Source: Symbiodinium natans | Taxonomy: Eukaryota > Sar > Dinophyceae > Suessiales > Symbiodiniaceae | DNA: 49,970 nucleotides | Assembly (NCBI GenBank): GCA_905221605.1 | Contig: CAJNDS010000932.1 | Location: 1-49,970 of the forward strand | Direction: 5' to 3' | Part shown: positions 9,625-20,688 of the stretch, piece by piece | How positions within the stretch are numbered: position 1 is the stretch's first letter | Layout: each line of letters starts with the position of its first letter | Position numbers and translations under genes: made by a program | Notes under the pieces: model-generated | Told to the model about the DNA's origin: nothing | The model's input: the letters and a program-made list of their open reading frames with translations, nothing else | The model's database searches: none

Positions 9625-9722
9625 GTTAGGGTTTAGGGTTTAGGGTTTAGGGCTTAGGGCTTAGGGCTTAGGGCTTAGGGCTTAGGGCTTAGGGCTTAGG
9701 GCTTAGGGCTTAGGGTTCGTTA
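9625..9722. repeat. TTTAGGG array switching to TTAGGGC variant
   Basis: About four TTTAGGG units are followed by about ten perfect GGGCTTA units. The homogeneous variant block suggests local expansion by slippage, not addition by telomerase. Confidence 0.85.
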
Positions 9723-10404
9723 GGGGTTCGGGTTTCTGCGTGAGTTGTCTCATGGGATTCTACCTTGGAAGCCTCAAATTGCACCTTTGGGTTCGGGGAC
9801 GCTTCTTTAACGGGTCCCCCAAGAAAATCTAGGCGCCATGGTAGGAGTATGTTAAGGGAACCTTAGGCTTCTATTCGGGGTACGTCCGTAGGGGTCCGAG
9901 TATCTTTTGGGCGGAGGCCTGCCGCCGTGCGCGCTATAGGGTTTAGGGCTTCATTCTTGGGCGAAGACAAGGGTTTAGGGTTTTGGGTTTTGGGCTACCA
10001 TTATCACGCACTTGTAATGCTTCTATTCATGGCGCGTGCTTGCAGCATTATAATTACAGGGGCGCAAAGAGCCCATATGTTTGCAGCACGACGTCTTCAC
10101 ATACTGAGAGATTGGAACTTGCACAAACCCTGAACCCTGATTGGGTTTACCAACGCCACTAAACCTCGGCATTCCCCAAGAAGCCGACAAAACCCTGTAC
10201 CCTAAACCCGAAACCCTAAACCCAGAAGCCCAGGCTACTACCAGCCGGTGCAGGCCTCAGCAGCTTTCTCACTCGCCCTGCTGTTTCACCTCTGGGAAGA
10301 ACTCCCACGGTGCTCTATGTTCACGTTTTATGGCCCTAAACCCTAAACCCCAAACCCTAAACCCCAAGCCCTAAACCCTAAACCCCAAACTCTAACCCTA
10401 TGAG
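9723..10404. other. candidate intron(s); weak exon at about 10230-10330
   Basis: TTTAGGG words lie at 9937-9995, and CCCTAAA arrays at 10185-10225 and 10334-10400. A stretch between them (YYQPVQASAAFSLALLFHLW) is open but has no clear splice sites. Confidence 0.3.
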
Positions 10405-10469
10405 ACCTGAAGCGCAGCTGGGCCAAGGCAAAGTTCGATCCGTTTGAGGAGCTGGGGCCCAAGACCAAG
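10405..10469 (+). CDS. candidate exon, unknown protein
   Basis: It follows CCTATGAG and is open as LKRSWAKAKFDPFEELGPKT then K, ending at GTTTCGGGC (10470). CCCTAAA units lie before it, TTTAGGG units after it. Confidence 0.6.
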
Positions 10470-10639
10470 GTTTCGGGCTTTAAGGGTTTAGGGTTAGGGT
10501 TTAGGGTTTGGGGTTTAGGGTTTAGGGTAAAGGGTTTAGGGTGTAGGGTGTAGGGTTTAGGGTTGGGGCTTAGGACCTACACGGTTTGGGGTGTAAGGCT
10601 TAGGGTTTCGGTTGCTGTGGGGCTCCTTCATGTGGCTTT

Positions 10640-10790
10640 CTACTGTAATCTAGGGGTATGTGGGCCCTCAATACGGTCCTTTACCGCCCTTACAGGGTGT
10701 GTATAGGGTATCTATGGGGTATATAAGAGGCACCGTTTTGAGGACCCATATATTAAGGGACCGTGTAAGTACCCGTAGATGCTAAGCTTG
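10640..10790. mobile_element. MITE family H, copy 1 (palindromic)
   Basis: GGTCCTTTACCGCCCTTACA and GACCCATATATTAAGGGACC face each other around a TATAAGAGG core. It resembles 33080-33225 and, less fully, 29050-29310. Confidence 0.45.
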
Positions 10791-11002
10791 TAGAGGAGGC
10801 GCCGGAGGTTGCGCGGAGTGGATAAGCAAAAGCAACACACAAGCCTCAGCTAAAGCCTCAACCCTCAAGCTCTTCCTTTAGCATAGATGCAGAATATGTC
10901 GATTATATGCAGGACTACATGGTCTATAAACGGTTTGCTTTGCCCTAAGCCCTAAGCCCTAAACCCTAAACCCTGAACCCTAAACCCTAAACCCTGGAAA
11001 AG

Positions 11003-11079
11003 GTGGCGGCGGCCCGCGGAGACCTCCCTGGGCGTAGGAGCCGTGCTGCGAGGGGGTTCCCTCTCTTTTGGGCCTTTGG
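11003..11079 (+). CDS. candidate exon, Ala/Arg-rich
   Basis: It follows CTGGAAAAG and is open as VAAARGDLPGRRSRAARGFP then LFWAFG to GTTTGGGG at 11080. CCCTAAA units lie upstream (10945-10995). Confidence 0.45.
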
Positions 11080-11303
11080 GTTTGGGGTTTAGGGTATAGG
11101 GTATAGGCTATAGGGTTTGGGGAAAGTTTGGGGAAGTTTGGGTGTTAGGGTTTAGCTCGAAACCCTAAACCCTACACCCTAAACCCTAAACCCTAAACCC
11201 TAAACCCTAAACCCTAAACCCTAAACCCTAAACCCTAAACCCTAAACCCTAAACCCTAAACCCTAAACCCTAAACCCAAACCCAATAGCCCCAAAATCGG
11301 CAG
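11080..11303 (+). repeat. 224-bp candidate intron made largely of opposed telomere-like arrays
   Basis: It begins GTTTGGGGTTTAGGG, with G-rich variants to about 11150. A long, nearly perfect CCCTAAA array follows at 11160-11278, and it ends AAATCGGCAG. The two arms could pair in RNA. The CCCTAAAC units also supply CTAAAC words like branch points. Confidence 0.6.
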
Positions 11304-11389
11304 GACCCGAGCTCCAAGACTTGCCGCCCCCCTTCGGCGCGGGCGCCAGCAACTTGGACTTCTTCGAGCCCATGGAGGCGGCAGCTGGG
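11304..11389 (+). CDS. candidate exon, Pro/Gly then acidic
   Basis: It lies between CGGCAG and GTTTGGGGTTTAGGG (11390). The frame is PELQDLPPPFGAGASNLDFF then EPMEAAAG. No family is recognised. Confidence 0.65.
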
Positions 11390-12262
11390 GTTTGGGGTTT
11401 AGGGTTTGGGGTTGGGGGTTTAGGGGTTTAGGGGTTAGGGGTTTAGGGGTTTAGGGGTTTAGGGGTTTAGGGGTTAGGGGTTAGGGGTTAGGGGTTAGGG
11501 GTGTGGGCTTTTCTGCTACTTGCTTAAGAACCCCCCCCAAAAAAAATAGAAGACAACAATCGCTATATTTCCCTTAAGAAGAAGAATAGTTTCAAAAACA
11601 ATGGAGGGGGGGCTCTTAAGAAGAAGAAGTTTTAGTTTTGGGTGTTCAGGGTTCAGGGCCTTTCGGGTGTTCACGGTTTCGGGGTTTTGGGGGGTTTAGA
11701 GGTCCAGGGCTGAGTGGGTGCAGGGGTCAGGAGTAGGGTTTAGGGTTTAGGGTTCAGGGTTTCGGGTTTCATGGTTCAGGGATTTAGGGTCGAGAGGGGT
11801 TTAGGTTGTGGTTTGAGGGTCGAGGGTCAGGGTTTGGGGCAGATAGGTAAGGCAGCATCTTGAGGGATGCTGTATAGGTGTGTAGGCTGTATAGGTGTAT
11901 CTTGGCTCTTCAGGGGGCAACCCTAAACCCTAAACCTTTAACCCTAAGCCCTCAACCCTAAACCGCAGTGGAGTTGGGCGGCCTGTGCCTTGCAAATGGT
12001 TCGCTTTGCATCTGCGTCGTTGTGAACCTACCCCTGAATGAGCCCTCTGGACTTTGCGCGTAGGCGTGCAGAGGGGTGCGAGCATTGGCCTTCTGTGTAC
12101 CTTCAGGAGAGGTGTGGGTGTGGCCGGTTTAGGTATTTTGGATGTTTGAGTACTTGATTTAGGGATACACTCCTCCACTGCCCCCCTAAACACCTCAACC
12201 CTAAGCCCCTGAAACCCTAAAAACCCTAAACCCCGAAATCCCAAGTTCGGTGCCTTACGCAG
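11390..12262. other. candidate intron with telomere-like arrays and a MITE
   Basis: GGGGTTTA variants fill 11390-11505, a family-F element follows, then TTTAGGG and GGGTTCA variants at 11640-11840. CCCTAAA arrays lie at 11920-11965 and 12185-12238. It ends GCCTTACGCAG. Confidence 0.45.
11510..11631. mobile_element. MITE family F, copy 1
   Basis: CTACTTGCTTAAGAACCCCC at the left and GGGGGGCTCTTAAGAAG at the right form an inverted repeat. The core CGCTATATTTCCCTTAAGAA matches the copy at 24609. Confidence 0.6.
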
Positions 12263-12327
12263 GCCATGGGCGCGCCGGTGTGCGCGCGCTGCGGCAAGCC
12301 CATCGCAGCCGGCGCCAACTTCTGCAG
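12263..12327 (+). CDS. candidate exon, zinc-ribbon-like
   Basis: It lies between CTTACGCAG and GTGGCG (12328). The frame AMGAPVCARCGKPIAAGANF then C contains a CxxC knuckle followed by a GxxFC half-motif, typical of the start of a zinc ribbon. The second knuckle would be in the next exon. What it binds cannot be told. Confidence 0.6.
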
Positions 12328-13800
12328 GTGGCGCCGTGTTTGGGTTTTAAGGTTTACGGTTTAGGGTTGAGGGTTGAGGGTTGAGGGCTAGTGCGCAAGC
12401 CCTACAAACCCTCAGGGCACCCTGTAACCCCCCCAAAAAAACTCAACACTGCAAGCCCTGCAGACCCCAATGCCGGGTGGCATTTGGACGTGACCTCAGG
12501 TTTTTTGACCCTGAAACTTTCTACAGGGTCTTGGGGTTAAGGGTTTATGGCTTAGGGTTTTAGGTTTAGGGTTAGGGGCTGGGTAGTTAACCTTCAACCT
12601 TTTTGGTTCTATACAATCCTGTTACAAGTAAAAGGTTATAACCTTTTTTCAGCTTGGGTCTTCAGCCCCTAAGGGGTTTAGGGTTTAGGGGACAGTGGGT
12701 GTGTTTTGCAACCTTGGGCCGTACGGCTTCAAGTCCCGAGCGACGCGGATGTCCCTTTTGCGCTCAGGGTTTCAGACGACCACTCTTCCCTTCCCCACAA
12801 ACCGTGAAAAACAAAAAATGAGCAATACATATACATACATATATATATATATATTATGATATATACATAGTAACAATTATTCTTATAGTAGTAAAAGTTA
12901 AAAACAACATAATAACAATAATAACAATGAAAATAACAACAATAATAATATTAATAATAATCATAATAATAATAATAGTAATGCCCCAAACCCTTAACCC
13001 TTAACCCCGAAGCCCAATCTTCGGAGCCTGGAGTGACCCTTTGGAAGATCTCGGGGTGTCCGTACAAGACCCGGGATCTTGGCTCTTTGGCTTGGAGTCT
13101 GGGGTTTAGGGTTTGGGGCTTAGGGTTGAGGGTTGAGGGTTTTGGAGTTCAGGCTAACCCTGCAGAACCTTAAACCAAGAAAACATGGGCTACTCGTACT
13201 ATACCTGGAAGTCTAGCCGTATCGGGCCGTGATTTTGGGGGGGGCTCGGGTTCATACATTCGTGGGCCCCTGAGTTTGTAGGGTCTATAAGGGGCATATG
13301 AGGGTTCCCCGGTTCAGGGCCCTAAACCCGAAACCCGAAACCCTAAACCCTAAACCCTAAACCCTATTCAGGGACCATGCAAGTGAGAGTCCTGGCCTGC
13401 CGCCAGCTTCTGCGGAATCCCCCGCGACCGCGGACCGGGATATCAGCATCCAGCGACTTGGATCGCCCTTCAGCACTCTAAACCCTGAAGCCTGAAGGGT
13501 TTAGGGTTTAGGTTTAGAGTTTAGCGTTTAGGGCTTTACAGGGTTTATAGGGTTTATAGGGTAAGTTTATCGGGTTTATAGGGTCTATAGGGTTTTTCAG
13601 GGCTTTTCGGGCTTACAGGGTTTATAGGGTTTATAGGGTTTACAGGGTTTATAGGGTTTATGTGGCATGGACCTTTAGGTATAATGTGAGGTTTTGTCCT
13701 CTTTCCCTATTAAAAAACATTAAATGCCCTTTGCTTGTAGCATCGGGTTTTGCTGAGCAAACTCATTCATCCTTGGAACCACGTGAAAGGGGGCCTTTCG
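12328..13800. other. no firm exon; telomere-like variants and an AT-rich stretch
   Basis: Degenerate TTTAGGG/GGGTTGA words lie at 12340-12390 and 12535-12580. Positions 12820-12985 are AT-rich, with TATA and AATAAT runs. CCCTAAA units lie at 13320-13365. An arginine-rich open stretch at about 13400-13480 has no clear splice sites. GGGTTTATA variants run 13540-13660. Confidence 0.4.
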
Positions 13801-13809
13801 CTCTTTTAA

Positions 13810-13940
13810 GAGAGATAGAGAGAGAGAGGGAGAGAGAGAGAGAGAGAGAGGGAGAGAGGGAGAGAGGGAGAGAGGGAGAGAGGGAGAGAGGGAGAGAGGG
13901 AGAGAGGGAGAGAGGGAGAGAGGGAGAGAGGGAGAGAGGG
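13810..13940. repeat. GA microsatellite, (GAGAGAGG)n
   Basis: Purine-only run, at first GA, then a regular GAGAGAGG 8-mer. Open frames across it on both strands are composition artefacts. Confidence 0.95.
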
Positions 13941-14382
13941 AAGAAAGACTGGGAAAGAGTCGCTCCCCCCGCTCTTCCCCTTCGCTGACATTTAACATCA
14001 GAGTAGATCAACGAAAAAGCAGCAAGGAAGATAGGAGAAAGGGGCATAGGCCGGGGCATGACCTCTTTTTTGGTTACTTTTGTATCATTTATCCTTTTTC
14101 TTCTCTGTTTGTATGAGAGGGCAGCAAAGAAACCTTCTCCACTGCCACTATTGCCAGAAAAGAAGAAGCAAAGAGAAAAGATGAGGAGAGTACAGTAATG
14201 AAAAACGCGTTGGAAAGAGGAGCGGAAGCCCCTCCTTTAATTATCTCTCCCTTTCTATTCTTTTTCATGTTTTTCGGTGGTTCACTTTTCCATACTTGGA
14301 CTTTGACTTGTGAGAAAGCCACGAGGCGAAAGAAGAGCAAAAGGCGGTAGGGAAATGACTTGCCATTTTGTTCCCTCGTCTC

Positions 14383-14412
14383 TTTCTCTCTCTGTCTGTC
14401 TCCCTCTCTCGC

Positions 14413-14450
<38 letters not shown>

Positions 14451-14481
14451 TCTCTTTCTCTTTTTGTGTGTGTGTGTGTGT

Positions 14482-14517
<36 letters not shown>

Positions 14518-14537
14518 CTCTCTCCTCTCTCTCCTCC

Positions 14538-14575
<38 letters not shown>

Positions 14576-14635
14576 TCTCTCTCTCCCTCTATCTCTCCTC
14601 TCTCTCTTTCTCTCTCTCTACTCTCTCCTCCCTCG

Positions 14636-14699
<64 letters not shown>
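14383..14699. repeat. CT microsatellite with short interruptions
   Basis: Long polypyrimidine CT/CTT tract with a GT run near 14465-14480. Adjacent AGAGAATG repeats continue to about 14775. Opposite strand bias to the GA tract at 13810. Confidence 0.95.
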
Positions 14700-14775
14700 G
14701 TGAGACAACACATGGGGAGAGAGAATGAGAGAGTGATGAGAGAATGAGAGAATGAGAGAATGAGAGAATGAGAGC

Positions 14776-15380
14776 GCGAAATGGAGAGCAAAGAGAGAGA
14801 AAGACAATGAAGAGGATTGCGAGGGCCCGAGGAGCCCAAGCACATGAAGATCCAAGATGCCGCGCGCGCGAATCTCCCAGTAGCTGTCATTCATGTTCCA
14901 TCATTGAAGGGTGTGGCAACTTTCTGTTGCTTCGTCCCAACCTTAGCCTGTTCTTCCTCTCCATTTCTTCCTATCTCATTCGCGATAAAAGGAGGAGAGA
15001 AGAGGAAGAAGACAGGAGGACAGGAAGGAAGAGAGGCAGACAGAGTGACAAGTTCTCCTGTTCCCTCTTCAAACCGGTTTTCGTCGCACAGTGTTCCTCT
15101 GATCTCTTCTGTGTCCTGTCCTCTTGAAGTCAAGGTATGCAGGAGGTTCTCCCCCCCTCCCTTCCGTTTCCATGGCGTTTGTTGTACACAGAATGGTGTT
15201 GACAAAGCTTTGCTCTTTCACGGATGGGCGTGTGGAGAAATCGTCTAGCGAAGGGAAAAACGGACCGAGAGGGCGAGTCACTTAGTAACATTTAATAGAG
15301 TTCGTAGGCTAATAAGACTATGAACTAGTACGAATAACAAAACGAAAGTTAAAACTCGTATTAATTTGAACCAGGGTTTG
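14776..15380. other. unique sequence, no supported gene
   Basis: Overlapping open frames on both strands (14768-15281) show no domain, signal or repeat of exon pattern. From 15290 the sequence becomes AT-richer. Confidence 0.3.
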
Positions 15381-15389
15381 GGTCTTTGG

Positions 15390-16915
15390 GTCTAGGGGCC
15401 CACCGGAATGGGCCCTTTCAAACACTTGAAACAGACACGTGCGGTGAAGTCCATTCCTGTCGCCCTCAGCCACTACGAGCTTAAATATTCCCCAGACATC
15501 CTCCTATTTGTTTTGGATATTGGGCGTCCCATAACATGTCTTATTCTACTTGTTTTGGTCTCCTCCTAATTGTTTTGGTTGATGAAATAGAAGAAAACAT
15601 GGTCAAAAATCCATTCCGCTAGGGCCTTTCCAAGACTTGAAACAAAACATGCGTGGTTAAGGCATGTCTAGTCCTCTGGACCCTTCAACCACGATGAACT
15701 CCCCAGACATCCTCCTGATTGTTTTCCTTATTCGGGCGTCCCATAATGTGACTCCTCCTGATTGTTTGGACTCTTCCGAATGTTTTTGCGTGTTGAAACA
15801 GAAAAACACGGTCCAGAATTTCATTCCGTTGGACCCTTTCAGAGACTTGAAACAGCCACGCGTGGCTAACAAGTCCATTCTTGTGGCCCCTTCAACCTTT
15901 CCAATCAAAAATGTCCCCCAAACATCCTCCCAATTATTCTGCTTATTGGGGACATCCCCTAACACGACTCCTCCAAATTTGTTGTTTTGGACTCCTCCGA
16001 AATGTTTTGCGTGTTGAAACAGAAGGAAATATGCACTTGAAACAGACATGTGCGGTTAAGTCCATTCCTCTGGACCCTTCAACCACTATGAACAGCAATA
16101 TCCCCAGACATCCTCCTAATTGTTTTGCTTATTGGGGCGTCCCATAACATGACTCCTCCTAATTGTTTTGGAATTCTCCCAATTGTTTTGCTTGTTCAAA
16201 CAGAAGCAAAGCTGGTTAGCACATCCCTTCCGCTGGGGCCTGGCAAACTTGAGCAAACATGTGCGGTGAACAAGTCCATTCCTGTGGACCCTTCAACCGC
16301 TATGAACTCCCCAGACATCCTCCTGATTGTTTGCCTTATTGGGGCGTCTCATGACGTGACTCCTCGTATTTGATTGGAAGCTTCCAAACTGCTCTGCGTC
16401 CTGAAACAGAAGGAAATGTGGTTGATTAATTCATTCCGTAGGACCCTTTCAAAGAAGTGGAGCAGACATGCGCTGTTAACAAGTTCATTCCTGTGGGCCC
16501 TTCAAATCAACCTTTGCAGGCGAAACTTCAAAAAACCATCCTCCTAGTTGTTTTGCTTCTTGGGACGTCCCCTAACACGACTCCTCCAATTTGTTTTTGG
16601 ACTCCTCCGACCTGCTTTTCGTGTTGAAACAGAAGGAAATATGATTAAGACATCCAAACCGTTGGACCCGACCAAAAACTTGATAAAGACATGTAATTGT
16701 TCACAAGCCCAGTTCTTTCCCATAACATGACTCCTCCGACTTGTTTGGACTCCTCCTGATTGGCATGGTTGTTGAAATGTAAGGATATATCGTTAACAAA
16801 TCCATTCCTTTGAAATGCTTGAAGAACACATGCATGCTTAACAAACCCTCTGGAACACTCTAAACAGACATGTCCTCCGCCCACACATCCTCCTACTTGT
16901 CTTTCTTTTTGGAGC
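15390..16915. repeat. diverged tandem satellite, ~210-bp unit
   Basis: The words GACATCCTCCT(A/G)ATTGTTT, CTTATTGGGGCGTCCC, AACATGACTCCTCC and GTTGAAACAGAAG recur in the same order. GACATCCTCC-like words start near 15493, 15706, 15916, 16107, 16316, 16535 and 16880, giving spacings of about 190-220 up to the sixth. Copies differ by many substitutions. The many open frames here are by-products of low stop density. Confidence 0.85.
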
Positions 16916-16964
16916 ATCTCACGCCATGATTTCTCCTGAGGAAATTAGAACTCCTTTCTGGGCA

Positions 16965-17215
16965 TGGGGCCAATGGAAACGGAAATGTCCGTAACAGAAT
17001 GGCGTTTTTTGTTCTGGACATAGGCTTGATGGACACGAAACTGTCCGAAACAAAATGGCGTTTTTCTTGACACAGGCTCCTGGTAGCAGGCGTAGTCGTA
17101 GCAGTAGTAGTACTAGTAGTAGTGCTGGTCGTGGTAGTGGTATACTCGATGGACGCGGACCTGTCCGGAAGAAAATGGCGCTTTTCTTTTTCACAAATGC
17201 TCGATGGACACCGAA
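16965..17215. repeat. imperfect repeats around an AATGGCGTTTTT motif, with a GTA microsatellite
   Basis: Words like GGACACGAAACTGTCCGAAA followed by CAAAATGGCGTTTTTCTT occur near 16973, 17030 and 17149. Between the second and third lies a GTAGTAGTACTAGTAGTA run (about 17095-17140). Confidence 0.7.
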
Positions 17216-17224
17216 AGGCCACCG

Positions 17225-18000
17225 CCAAATTTTAACCCACCCCGTCCCTTCAGGATGGAAATTATTTGAATGTTTAGTTCTTCAAAATTGTTGAATTCCT
17301 CGCCGTCCCGAATTAAATAAGTTAAAAAAAGGGGGCATTCGTATTTAGATAATTTAAACTGTTTCATTCGGGGAGATATTATATAATTGAAATAATCGAA
17401 AGACTTCAATTAATTTCAATAGTTTAAATATTTTAAATAATTTCAGGAATTGAAATCCTGAAAGGGGGGGGGGGGGCTGGCTTCTTCCTGCTGGGGGAAT
17501 TAACTAATTGAGAGAATTTAGGTACGGGAAGGGAGGGGGCTTTCATACTTAAATTATTTAAAAACGTCTAATTCGGTGAGTGGAATGGAATAAATTAAAC
17601 AATTTGAATAATCTGGCGCCTTAAACAATTTGAATAATCTGGCGCCTTCCCTCTGGGGGAATTAAACAACTTATATAATTTAGGCACCTTCATATTTAAA
17701 GTATCATATTAATTAATTCCCCCCACAAGGAAGGAGCCAGCCCCCCTTCCCTTTCAGGATCAAACTATTTAATGTATTTAAATTATTTGAACCATGTGCA
17801 TCATGTAGTTCCACTCACCGAACTAAATAGTGTAAATTTCTTTAAATATGAAGGCCCCTCCATGTTGCAATTACTTACATTATTCATTCGCCCCAGAAGG
17901 AAGGAGCCAGCCCCCCCTCCGCATTTCAGGATTTAAAGTTAAAGTATATAAATCATTCAAAGCAGTAAAAGTTCTCAAATTATGCAATTCGGGGAGTGAT
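17225..18000. repeat. AT-rich region with inverted GGAAGGAGCCAGCCCC repeats
   Basis: AATTTAAATAATTTGAATAA words separated by GC blocks. ATCCTGAAAGGGG..GGCTGGCTTC (17455-17495) is inverted relative to GGAAGGAGCCAGCCCCCCTT (about 17730) and again to 17900. A 27-bp segment TTAAACAATTTGAATAATCT.. is duplicated at about 17596-17646. Confidence 0.7.
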
Positions 18001-19625
18001 ATGAACTTGAAAAGGGGAACACGGCCTATGCTACTCTCAATGTCTCGCCTTGTCTCGTTCCCCCTCTCCTTCTTCAAATCCCTTTGTAGTTCTTCCTTTT
18101 CAATCCTCTCACCCTCCTCCTCCCCTTCCAGTTTTGCGACATACCACCCAGGAGAGAAAAGAAAGACAGAGACGGAGACAGAGACACACGAGAGGGGTGT
18201 GGGGAATAGAGAAGAGTGAGGAGCATGGCGAGAAGAAGGTGTAAAGGTGTAAACCCCCCCGTCTCTCCTATGTTCTTGTCTAAACAGAGAAAGAGATAAG
18301 GGGAAAGCCAAGAGGCCCTCTCTCTCCCACTGCCTATGCTTCTCTCCATGCCTTGCGTTGTTTCATTCACTTTCTCCTTCTGCAAATCTTTTGCAGGCCG
18401 ATGCTCTTTTTTGTGCGGGCAGGTGCCTCCAGGGGGGGACGCTGCCTTGATCTCATTCCGCCTTCCCGCACCACTTTTTAAAAATGAGGAGATAGGGAGA
18501 AAGAGAGACAGGGTCAGGGGGGAGAGAAGAGGGAGGGGCAAGAACAAGGTTACAGCGCGGTTAACGACCCGCCAAAAAAACACCTTGTTTTGAGGGGGTT
18601 GAAGTGTAAAACCTCGGTTTTGTCGATGTTTCTGTGCGTGGTTGCTCAGTAGCGCATGTCGGAAAACCCCATTTTTCCGAGGGTTTTGATAATTTCGGCC
18701 GAATTCACTGTAAATGTTTTCGTGCACCCACGATTATTCGACTTTCAGAAGTCGCTTTATTGGAGAAGTCTTGTTTTTGTGGAAATACTGGTATTTACAG
18801 CGAATTTGCATGTTAAAACAGGTTTTGTGAGACGTTTGTTTTTGAAAGCCCTTAGGTTACACGTTTCTGGACGAGTAGACAAGCAAGGGTTCAAGGCTGT
18901 CCGCTTGTATGGAAATGTTGGTATTTACAGCGAATTTGCCAGTTCAGTTTAGTTCAGTGTTATAGCTTCGGGCTTGCATGGTGTATGGTTTAGGGTACAT
19001 GGGCATAACGGTTTAAGCCTTCACCGTGAACCTTAAACCCTATAAACTCTAAATTCGGCAGAGTCGAATTAGAACTTGGGCTTGCAGGACATTGTTGAGG
19101 TTTGCATACAGGAGAGCTTGGGGCGTACACTGTCTTGTGTATTAAGGGTATATAGGCAGGACGGTTTCAGCGAAAACCCGAAATCTTAAACCGAACAAAC
19201 CGAAACAGGATTTAGGGTTTAGGGTTTAGGGTTCAGGGTTTAGGGCAGATTGGCTGATCCGGGGGCCTGGTTGCAGAGCAGAGAGAGAGTCCCGTCCGAA
19301 ACCCTGCACGCAGTCCAAGTGTCGTAACCATCCCCCCCCTCCCAAGTAGCATCCCTAAACCCGAAACCCGAAAAACACGCCTTTTCGGCGGGGTCGCTAA
19401 CCGCGCCGTAAGCAAGAACAAGGTAGGAAGAACATGTAAATTCCTCTTCACTCTTTTCTCTTTTCCTCCTTCTTTTTCACGAAAGAGAAAACTGAGACGG
19501 ACTTGAGAAGGGGGAAGCTAAGAGACCCGCTCTGTCCCACGGTTTATGCTCTTCTGTATGCCTCGCCCTGTCTCACTCCAAGCCTGCTTCAGAAAATCTC
19601 TTTCGTTGTAGCTCACGCTCCTCGT
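18001..19625. repeat. three dispersed copies of a pyrimidine-rich module; no gene
   Basis: Copies begin near 18019, 18313 and 19528, with shared order: CCTATGCT..TCTC, then TGCCT(C/T)GC.TTGT.TC, CTTCTTCAAATC-like words, then a GAGAAAG purine block. The phrase GGTATTTACAGCGAATTTGC occurs at about 18790 and 18920. Open frames are unsupported. Confidence 0.55.
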
Positions 19626-19639
19626 CTTCAAACTCTACT

Positions 19640-19680
19640 GCCCATAGAAGAAAACAGAGAGAAAGAGAGATAGAGCGAGA

Positions 19681-19727
<47 letters not shown>

Positions 19728-19802
19728 GAGAGAGCGAGAGAGCGAGAACGAGCGAGCGAGCGAGCGAGAACGAGCGAGCGAACGAGAACGAGCGAGCGAG
19801 CT
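19640..19802. repeat. GA then GAGC microsatellite
   Basis: A GAGAGA run (about 19683-19722) passes into GAGCGAGC/GAACGAGC repeats up to 19800. Confidence 0.95.
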
Positions 19803-19830
19803 TGACAGTTGGCTCTTAGGCGCAAAGAAT

Positions 19831-20238
19831 GAACCCAAAATCTTGGGGACCATGGCTTGGGATTTGACTTTTTGGAAGCAAAAATTGAACCCAACATCTT
19901 CGGGACCAGGGCTTGCGATTTGACTCTTTGGAACAAAAAGAACCCAAAATCTTAGGGACCAGGGCTTGCGATTTGACTTTTTGAGAGCACAAATGAACCC
20001 AAAATCTTAGGGACCAGGGCTTGCGATTTGACTTTCTTGAGAGCAAAAATTGAACCCAAAATCTTCGGGACCAGGGCTTGCGATTTGACTCTTTGGAACA
20101 AAAATGAACCCAAAATCTTAGGGACCAGGGCTTGTGATTTGACTTTTTGGGAGCCAAAATGAACCAAAATTCTTAGGGAGCAGGGCTTGCGATTTGACTT
20201 TTTGAAGCAAAAATGAACCCAAAATCTTAGGGACCAGG
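19831..20238. repeat. tandem array, ~55-bp unit, 8 copies
   Basis: GAACCCAAAATCTTAGGGAC followed by CAGGGCTTGCGATTTGACTT starts at 19831, 19887, 19940, 19995, 20052, 20106, 20161 and 20215. Spacing is 53-57 bp, with small indels in the linker. Confidence 0.9.
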
Positions 20239-20244
20239 GCAGAT

Positions 20245-20520
20245 AGGAGGGCCTCTGGGCCTTTGCTTCCCACCGCAACCCCGGAATAGGAGGGCCTCTG
20301 GGCCTTTGCTTCCCACGGCAGCCCAAAAAGTCCTAAGCGATAGGATGGCCTCTTGGCCTTTGCTTCCCACCGCAGCCCCAAAAAATCCCAAGGGATAGGA
20401 AAGCCTCCGGGCCTTCGCTCCGCAGCCCAAAAAAAAACCTGCGCGATAGGATGGCCTCATTCGCCTTTGATTCCCACCGCAGCCCCAAGAATCGCAAGGG
20501 ATAGGAGGGCCTCTAAAGGC
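20245..20520. repeat. second tandem array, ~50-55-bp unit, 6 copies
   Basis: GGCCTCTGGGCCTTTGCTTC followed by CCACCGCAGCCCCAAAAA recurs with GCCTC at 20251, 20294, 20348, 20403, 20454 and 20509. It has different sequence from the array before it but nearly the same period. Confidence 0.9.
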
Positions 20521-20559
20521 CCCAGGCCGGGTCCCCAAACCATTCAAACTATTCGAATC

Positions 20560-20688
20560 ACCCTCCCAATACTAAATTACGAGCCCGGGCCTCCCCCGAA
20601 TACTAAATTACGAGCCCGGGCCTCCCCCCAATACTAAATTACGAGCCCGGGCTCGAAATTTAGTATTGGGGGGAGGCCCGGGCGTTTC
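20560..20688. repeat. ~32-bp repeat, three direct copies and one inverted
   Basis: AATACTAAATTACGAGCCCG occurs three times at about 20568-20650, then inverted (AATTTAGTATTGGGG..GGCCCGGGC) at 20656-20684. The last pair can form a hairpin. Confidence 0.9.

Noticed and set aside
11160-11278. A true telomere inside the window
   Set aside because: Arrays are short, degenerate, in both orientations and lie between exon-like islands; none is terminal.
13662-14760. Long open frames of Arg/Glu or Ser/Leu repeats on both strands
   Set aside because: They follow from GA/CT microsatellites; every frame is open and no splice or start signals fit.
14817-15248. 143-residue plus-strand frame
   Set aside because: No motif, overlapping frames of similar length on both strands, composition dominated by nearby low-complexity sequence.
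15657-16373. Several 80-130-residue frames
   Set aside because: They fall within the ~210-bp satellite and mirror its unit; not conserved in frame between copies.
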